NCBI GenBank assembly: GCA_027627225.1
Contig: CM051034.1
Coordinates: 8,408,058-8,472,057 of the forward strand
DNA: 64,000 nt
Reading direction: 5' to 3'
Source of the DNA: Congeria kusceri
Lineage: Eukaryota > Mollusca > Bivalvia > Myida > Dreissenidae
Below the pieces are notes generated by a model. The model ran no database searches. It was given only the letters and a program-made list of their open reading frames with translations, and was not told the origin of the DNA. The position numbers and the translations under genes are program-made. Shown here one piece after another: positions 57,145-64,000 of this stretch. Position 1 is the stretch's first letter. Each line of letters starts with the position of its first letter.

Positions 57145-57883
57145 GAGACTACGATACGGTATACCGGGTATATGAGAAACTTTATTTAACCTTTAATGAA
57201 GTGCGATTGAATGATGACACTACTTGAAAGAACTTCTTTGCAGTTTGTTATAGAGCAAGTATTAGTAAAATGCTTTTGACATTTAAACAAGCAACAAACA
57301 CAAGTTTTTACATTTTAGAATTCATTATAGATTTACATAGGTAAATCGTAGACAAAACATACTGTACATTAATACAGTTTTGCATCATAAATGATTTTTA
57401 TTTATTTGTACACTGTTGCAAATCAATGGTATGTTTTTGTAATGGAAATAATCATACACTGCTAGGCACCCAACTGTTTTATTTTCTATAGACTAACACT
57501 ATGATAAGCATTGGGACAGCGGTTGGAATCGGTCGCCATTTCCATGCAATTTCATTGATAATCATCAGTTTCAAAAGTAAATTTGTACTGTACAGAATCT
57601 TTTTTATTTAATGTATACATTTGGTTAATCACTACCCGTTATAATATATTCAAATATTTTCGATTACAATTTTTTTTTTTTTACATGCACACAATGAATT
57701 ATTAATTAAAGATTCTGAATTTTTACGATCACTCATTTAACAAGATTTATTCATGTGGCATATTTGTACTGTAGTGGTACTAGTCTACGAAGCGTAAAGT
57801 TATTGAGAAAAATGTCTTTATACTTCTGCTAAATTAATTACTTCATTATTTCAATAACAAACAACAAATTTATATATAGTATA
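57145..57883. other. Noncoding DNA
   Basis: AT-rich, with a T-run near 57670. I see nothing else here. Confidence 0.4.
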
Positions 57884-58488
57884 CTGGTGCAGTACCTAAA
57901 TCCGGACACTTCTGCTGGTTTTTGGACAATTTCTCAGGATAATAGCATCAAACGAAAATAAAAAGTTAAACATAATAAATTAGGATTAATCTTAGGCTTC
58001 GGTCAAAATCTTAGAGGGAATTGCTATCTTAAAGTAACAGTATGACATGTTTAAAAAAAGGCTTGTAACATGTATCAAAATACAGCCGGAGATAACCTAA
58101 ATCCAGACACTTAATTTTTTTTTTTTTTTTTTAAAACAGAAAGAATAAAAATAAGCATTAAACTACAACTTGTTTGTCAGTAATCATGTTTTCTTTGTTT
58201 ATATTGTTCTGGTGTTTACTTTAAAAAAAAATTCTGTACAGCTTTATTTAGCGGATCTACTGTTATGATTTCAATCCCCCTCGTGCAAATGTTTACATTT
58301 GAAAGAAAGAAAAAACAATAGTAAGTTAATTAATTAATACTCCATTGATTCTGTTGAAACTTGACAATGTTGATGAGACAGGTGTGTGTATCAACTGATA
58401 CCATAGAATTATGGGTCTTGTTCGTACAAATACATTTGTTTTCAGGTGTCCGGATTTAAGTACTGTCCAGATTTAAGTACTTCACCAG
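57884..58488. mobile_element. Tc1/mariner-type MITE (605 bp)
   Basis: The left end ctggtgcagtacctaaatcc continues to ggaca. The right end is its inverted complement (tgtccagatttaagtact then tcaccag), with few mismatches. TA flanks both sides (57882-57883 and 58489-58490). A second inverted pair, 'gtccggatttaagtact', sits just inside the right end. No transposase. Confidence 0.7.
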
Positions 58489-58490
58489 TA

Positions 58491-59744
58491 TTGTGTATAT
58501 TTGTATATAAACTGTACAAGTACAAATTTGTTTCGATACTTCAGAAAAATACTCCTTAAACAAGGACGTGCCTAGACATGGAAAATGCAGAAATGGATGG
58601 CAGCTGTTCAACCTTAGGTAAACATGGCAAGCCTCGTCTTTGCCAGTAGATATTTTAACTTTCTCAAGCCATTTAAATACATAATGGTAAGGAATGTCAT
58701 TTTGGCAAAATTGTTTTTGTGCACACTTAACCAATAGAATGTGTACTTTGCATGTCTATGGAAGGGTATATCCGCCACTACATGCATGTAACAAAATAAC
58801 AATTGCAGGTTGCTAAATGACAATTGCCTATTGCATTATGATATTCGTAATGGAACGACATATCTATCCACCAGTTAATGACATTGTTATGTTATTTACA
58901 TGGATATGCGTTCTGCTACGTGGTAACTGAATGCATCCTTATGCCAAGTTCTTGCTGCTTGCATGTAATTGACAAGTGCTTTCAGGTTTTTGTTTGCTTA
59001 CTGCAATATTGAAATGTTTATTCATACTTTTCCTTATTGCATTCCTATGCGCATTTCACTTTATTGTTGCTGACTGTCAAAAGCGATTAACTAACTAGTG
59101 GATCTTTCTAAGCATGTTAATGCATTATAAAATTACAGGAAACCAATACGAATTTGACTTTCTAGCGCAAATTACTGTATACGGTAGACAACTCTCGACA
59201 GCAAATTCAGATGTTCGATAGTTTCCGGAGATATGCAGACTGCTTTTGTCGAAATAACACTTTTGGAGTCCGAGCTAGTTTTGTTGAACGTACATTTCGT
59301 GTAAAAATGTAATCGTTTAGAATATTTATTAAACAAAGAATTTTAATTACAGAACAAACATGAAAACAAAATACGATATATAGACGAATAATAGCGATTT
59401 AATGTTGTTGTGGATCTCTGTTATCAATTTCATGAATATTCACGAGTAACCCAAGCATTAGATAGATCAACATTATTTTTTTTTGCATATGTATACACAG
59501 TCATGGACAGATGGCCGGACGGACACTCGGGCGGACGTGTGTATGTGTGTGTGTGTGTATTGAATGTGTGTATTTCATAGTTTGTGAGGTCCCTTAGTGC
59601 CGCTGCATTTCGTGGAGACCCGGGGTGTGTACTAGCACCCTGCCTTATTTACTTTTAAACTCATCGAAAGTTGGGATGAATCATAGCTTTTACTGTTGTA
59701 TTTTTTAATTTTGGTGTGGATTTGTGCTGTTGGGGGGGACAGGG
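58491..59744. other. Noncoding DNA
   Basis: There is a short tg-repeat near 59540-59570. I see no gene or other feature. Confidence 0.4.
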
Positions 59745-59896
59745 CGCTCAGTACACAGAGGAGGGTAGAGTACAAGAGGAAACTCCAGCTATCCGTTATG
59801 TTGACCACCAACCATACTCACATGCGCCGAGTAGGGAGTGAACCCGGGCCGCCTAAAGAAAAAGCGAGTCTACTAACCACTGAGCTAGCTGGACAG
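59745..59896 (-). mobile_element. tRNA-derived SINE on the minus strand
   Basis: Read on the minus strand, tagctcagtgg (A box, near 59885) and gggttcactcc (B box, near 59840) are spaced as in a tRNA. A body follows towards 59745. It lacks a proper tRNA 3' end. Confidence 0.65.
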
Positions 59897-60899
59897 TGCT
59901 TCAAGCTATTCAGAAGTTGTAGAACGGACAAGATGTATGTCTGAAAGTCATCCATACGGACAGACGGCCGGGAAGGCAGTTAATTAGTGGGCAAGCCGTC
60001 AGGACTGATACACTGTACACATAACACTATCTTTTTTCAATGAATTCCTTAAAAATGGTTAAAGCATATAGCTCGGACATGCTTTGTGACGGACAGGCAC
60101 CCGGACGAACGGACTGACAGACAAATTATTAGCTCAACATCGCCATGCTTGTGCTTACTAAGACTAGCTTTCCTCGGCCGTTTACTGATTCGCAGAGGCG
60201 GGACGTACAACGGGACCTTCTTTTGACCGAAATAGCCCGGAGCGTAACTAGTCAACAAGTAGCTTGGAGTTGGATATCTCCCAGCGATTTTACGGACACT
60301 GCCCCAATTTCTGGTTCCCGGTTACATATGAATTAGATTTTACAAATGGTCAAGTCGCATTTGATTAACTTGAACATGCGTAGAGCTTAGTGCTTATTGC
60401 TTTGGCCTTGCGGAACTTTCAATTTTTAATACATTAATCAGAATTACTTCTGAAGAATCCACTTCCTAAAGTAAAATGTACAAAGCAATACACACTTGTT
60501 TGAATAAACATGCTACTGAATGGATTAATTTGTCACTTACACACAAGAATATGTGATTTACAATTATTGAGTAATGACAGATGCAAGCTACGTGCCACTA
60601 ACTGATAGAAAGAAACACAAAGACGCACGGAAGTTGCAGTTAGTTTATAACGAACAGCACAATGCAATATTCAGTTGTCATTAAGCAGCATGCAATTTTC
60701 ATTTAGCAACATGCAATTATCATTTAGCAGCATGCATGTACAGGCGGATATTCCCTTCCATACATGGCAGCAAAACTTGTTAACATTGGATAAAGTTTGA
60801 ATTTGTCAGTTACTCTAAAGAAGAAAAATTATGACAGTATCACCCAAACTGTTAATATTTATTTACAATTCTACGCTGCAAACCACTACATGGCTTGTT
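59897..60899. other. Noncoding DNA
   Basis: Short imperfect repeats of 'catttagcarcatgcaatt' occur near 60680-60735. I see no gene. Confidence 0.4.
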
Positions 60900-61232
60900 T
60901 TCAGGGGATGGGGCGCAGGCCCTAGGTTTTTAGGGGCTGGGGATGGGGCCCAGGCCCTAGGTTTTCAGGGGCTGGGGATGGGGCGCAGGCCCTAGGTTTT
61001 CAGGGGATGGGGCGCAGGCCCTAGGTTTTCAGGGGCTGGGGATGGGGCCAGGCCCTAGGTTTTCAGGGGCTGGGGATGGGGCCCAGGCCCTAGGTTTTCA
61101 GGGGCTGGGGATGGGGCGCAGGCCCTAGGTTTTTCAGGGGCAGGGGATGGAGCGCAGGCCCTAGGTTTTCAGGGGATGGGGCCCAGGCCCTAGGTTTTCA
61201 GGGGCTGGGGATGGGGCGCAGGCCCTAGGTTT
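60900..61232 (+). repeat. G-rich minisatellite, ten copies
   Basis: Units of 29 and 35 bp share 'caggccctaggttttcaggg' and differ by the presence of 'ctgggg'. Every unit has several runs of three to four G on the plus strand. The array lies about 260 bp before the coding start exon of the zinc-finger gene and could form G-quadruplexes. Confidence 0.85.
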
Positions 61233-61355
61233 TGGGGGAAATTATCGCAACAAGTTTGGCGAAGGGGAACAAAAAATCCAGGGTTGAAGTCAATTTTTGT
61301 GAAAAACTTAATGATTTTGAAGAAATTTTGCTTGGAGATAGCACCTTTATTTAGC

Positions 61356-61374
61356 CCCTGTTATATAAGGAAAA
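61356..61374 (+). promoter_or_regulatory. Possible TATA-type promoter, or a repeat end, before the zinc-finger gene
   Basis: The same CCCTGTTATATAAGGAAAA as upstream of RNF103. TATATAA is at 61362-61368, about 130 bp before the ATG at 61497. Confidence 0.3.
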
Positions 61375-61496
61375 AAGCCCAGCACTAATGTTTACATATA
61401 TTTGCTAATTTTTCTCTTTTAGAAGCTGCATATAAGCTGCTGTATCAGTTAATGGCATGTTTTACATTAATTTTTTTAGAAGCTACAGAATTTGCC

Positions 61497-64000
61497 ATGG
61501 AAAACCCACCTAGCTCCTCTGAAGGAAGTGTTGTCTACATTGTCCAACAAGAGGTGCAGGTTAAATTTAGCCTTTCTGCTATTATTAATTTATTTCCTGC
61601 ATTTAGGTAACAGGTGTCTTGATTTTATTAGATAATATGACGTACTTTGCATTAACTATATATATGATTCTCAGTGGGGAAACAATTGAAATCTTTATGA
61701 TATTTGATTGACAATGTGCTTTGTCATTCAAAAGTCTGGAAATTTTTGACAGAGATGTCTTGGAAAAACAACTGCATTTTGTTAACAGCATCTGCCAGAG
61801 ATTGAGTAGGCATGGTTAGAAATCCAATAGAGAATATTGAAAGTAGCATTATATAGTACTAGTTGCAATTTATTTTCTTTAATTTCTTAACAAAAACATG
61901 TTTACTTGTAGAATATTGATGGGGTCACCTATGCAGTAGTGGAGAGTGGTGGTGAGCCCATTGAGGGACAGCATGTTACCATGGTTACCAGTGGAGAGCA
62001 GTTACAGGGCCTTGCAGGGGACCAGCTACAGGCCCTGCAGCAGCTAGGGGTCCTTGAGATTGGTACGGTAACAAGCAAGCGCCTCCTTTGCACCTCAAGA
62101 TTATACATGAAAATACAGAATGTACTCAAATTTGTTGGATTTGTTGGGAAATGATGAGCTTTTTATTCAGAAAAGACACATTATTTCCAATATATTTCTG
62201 TCAGAACTGTTATTTTGCTTCTTTATATGTAATGAATGTTTAGGCGGGGGGTGGGGGGGGGGGTGGGGGGTGATCTGTGGCAAACATTTAGGAAATGTTT
62301 AGTTTGGCAATACATAGTGAATATGTCCCATTTAAGAAATTAGTGAAGAATGTAGAGTAGTTTGGACCTCTGAAGTATTGCTAAAACCACACCCCTGCAG
62401 ATGATTTCATTAATTAAATGAAATACAGTATATAAATTCGATGGCATACTGTGATTTGGTGACATTGGTAAGTTAAATACATTAGACACAACATTTGTGA
62501 TATTTGTATAGTGGGAGTTACCCGGAGTTTGGATCCACTCACTTGTGGGTTATGGTTTTGAAGATAACTGACTCCTGATAGTCAGCGTGTTCTCTGATAC
62601 AATGTTCCCCTGATTGCAGCCCAAGATGGTTCCAGCCTGGCTGATGACCAGGTAGAGGTGGCCCAGTCAGCGGGACTTGTGTGCCATCTGTGTTCCCAAG
62701 TCCTCAACAGCTACGAGGGTAAGAATCAAACAACTTTAAATTATTCATATGTATAGTTTGAACTCCTGATCTCCCAATTGCAAGGTGGACACCATATCAG
62801 TAATACTCCACTGTGACTCCCAGCCCTTTAACTGTCAGGCTCAACTGAGTATAGAGTTTACCAAGCAATTGTTATGCTGTATTCAGTCTGTTCGGTGCCA
62901 GCACTTTATAGAATTAAAAACTAATTTTGGTGTTTAAACTCTTTTTTGAATCGAGTTCTTAAATAAATGTAACCACATGTAATTTAAATATATGGGTTGT
63001 AATTTATTTATTGTAATGTATGCTTTGTATTTTTCCTTTACAAGTACCGGGGTATAACACATGGAAATCTGGGCCACTAAACTAATGTTGCAAATAGGTG
63101 TTTTGACCACACATAGCTCAGATTTTTTTTATTGTACATTTTTTGTGGAACGTGCTTTATTTCTCCTTGTGGAGACATAGAGGTACATTCCTATGTGTAT
63201 GTACAAGTTACTAAGCTGCATAATATTTTGCATACCACATAAATATGAAAACACACACACAAAAAGGATATTGTTAGTTTACTATTTGATGATTATGATT
63301 TCAGATTACAAGGAGCACCTGCAGTCTGTGCACAATGCAAACGTTGAAGACTTCAGTGAAACTGATAGCTATGTGCAGAGTGCTTCTGGTGAACCGTTGG
63401 ACAGCCAGGCAGCAGACCAGGGGGGTGAAATTGTTGGTATGGCGGAGGATGTAGAAGGAGGGTTCTTGAAGTGCCCCTATTGCTCAAGAATGTTTTCCGT
63501 GAAGTGGCAGAATTCACTGATTGAACACCTGCGTGTTTGTCACCCGCAGCATACGGGTCCGATTGCTGTTGAACTTGTAAGAATGGAAGAATGTAAGGAA
63601 AATGCAGAAATGTACAATGACAAGTTTGAGTGTGAAGAGTGTAAGCAGGTTCTTGCTGATAAAGCTGAGCTGGTTAGCCACATGAGCAGTGTTCATAACA
63701 TCCAAATGAAGGCAAGTGCAAAAGGAACGGCAGTTTGTCCCGTTTGTGACATGTCCTTTCCACGCAAATCTTCGCTCGCTAAGCACATGAAGACCTGGCA
63801 TAACATGGGCGATGATGATCTGGAAAAGTATCTTGGGGCCGACTTTGATAGTGACACAAAGTTTTCCTGTCCACTGTGCGCAAAAATTTTCAACTGGCCG
63901 CGAAGTCTGAAGAAGCACATGACGGAAGCCCACGACCCTGCGGTGGAGAATGTGAACACGAAGGGCTGCTACTTCCGGTGTCTGTACTGCAGCCTGGTGA
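61497..64000 (+). CDS. C2H2 zinc-finger protein, 5' exons (3' end beyond window)
   Basis: Exons are 61497-61559, 61912-62062, 62620-62718 and 63305 to beyond 64000, with GT-AG junctions and phases 0, 1, 1. The ATG sits in a strong context (gccATGG) in an exon whose acceptor is at 61478-61479. The protein starts with an acidic, Gln/Gly-rich region without a known domain (VVYIVQQEVQ, GEQLQGLAGDQLQALQQLG). Then come C2H2 fingers: CHLC...H-X4-H split over the 62718/63305 junction, CPYC...HLRVCH, CEEC...HMSSVH, CPVC...HMKTWH, CPLC...HMTEAH and the start of CLYC at the window edge. Most have one or two extra residues between the histidines and linkers unlike the classic TGEKP. Probable nuclear DNA-binding protein; I cannot name the orthologue. 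Confidence 0.85.

Noticed and set aside
62240..62275. Coding potential around the G-run
   Set aside because: It is a homopolymer-rich intron segment of the zinc-finger gene with no splice support.

Overview
The window is animal nuclear DNA, most likely from a bivalve mollusc. The evidence is: GT-AG spliced genes with long AT-rich introns; an RNF103 orthologue; tRNA-derived SINEs, one with a V-SINE-like tail; and tandem-repeat-containing MITEs that open with 'agctcacctgagc' and close with 'ccctcttgtt', a type I associate with bivalves. I see no bacterial, organellar or viral genes. The species cannot be fixed from the sequence.

Layout. (1) 1-16481: a head-to-tail array with a 3,794-bp period, broken by one N gap. 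Each period holds a Mutator-like DDE transposase gene (+), a convergent His-Me finger (His-Cys box type) endonuclease gene (-), and a 473-bp terminal-repeat block (TR) whose own ends are inverted repeats. The array stops exactly at a TR end, and a lone diverged TR lies 20 kb away. The element therefore looks like TR-internal-TR, an LTR-like layout used by a DNA transposon. (2) 16482-24351: noncoding DNA with two SINEs, a TIR-bounded element and dispersed repeats. (3) 24352-40869 (+): the gene for RNF103, a membrane RING-H2 ubiquitin ligase. Its introns are filled with nested MITEs, a second decayed TR-type array and the lone TR. (4) 41431-42737: another tandem-repeat MITE. (5) 43743-51036: a 7.3-kb relic element with inverted repeats of about 150 bp and a broken minus-strand gene (zinc-binding N-terminus, XPG/asteroid-like PIN domain, CXC-type Cys-rich end). 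(6) 51037-60900: gene-free DNA with a foldback element, a split TR'-family element carrying nested insertions (including a hAT-type MITE with a perfect 8-bp target duplication), a Tc1/mariner-type MITE and two SINEs. (7) 60900-64000: a G-rich minisatellite, then the 5' exons of a C2H2 zinc-finger gene that runs off the window.

How the parts relate. Only RNF103 and the zinc-finger gene look like host genes. In the array, the TR sits between the start of the endonuclease gene (leftward) and the leader of the transposase gene (rightward), so it could act as a shared divergent control region and as the recombination or transposition end. The best candidate for an undescribed system is this TR-transposase-endonuclease element and its degenerate relatives in RNF103 intron 2. 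Next is the long-TIR element, whose only recognisable catalytic-type domain is PIN-like rather than DDE.
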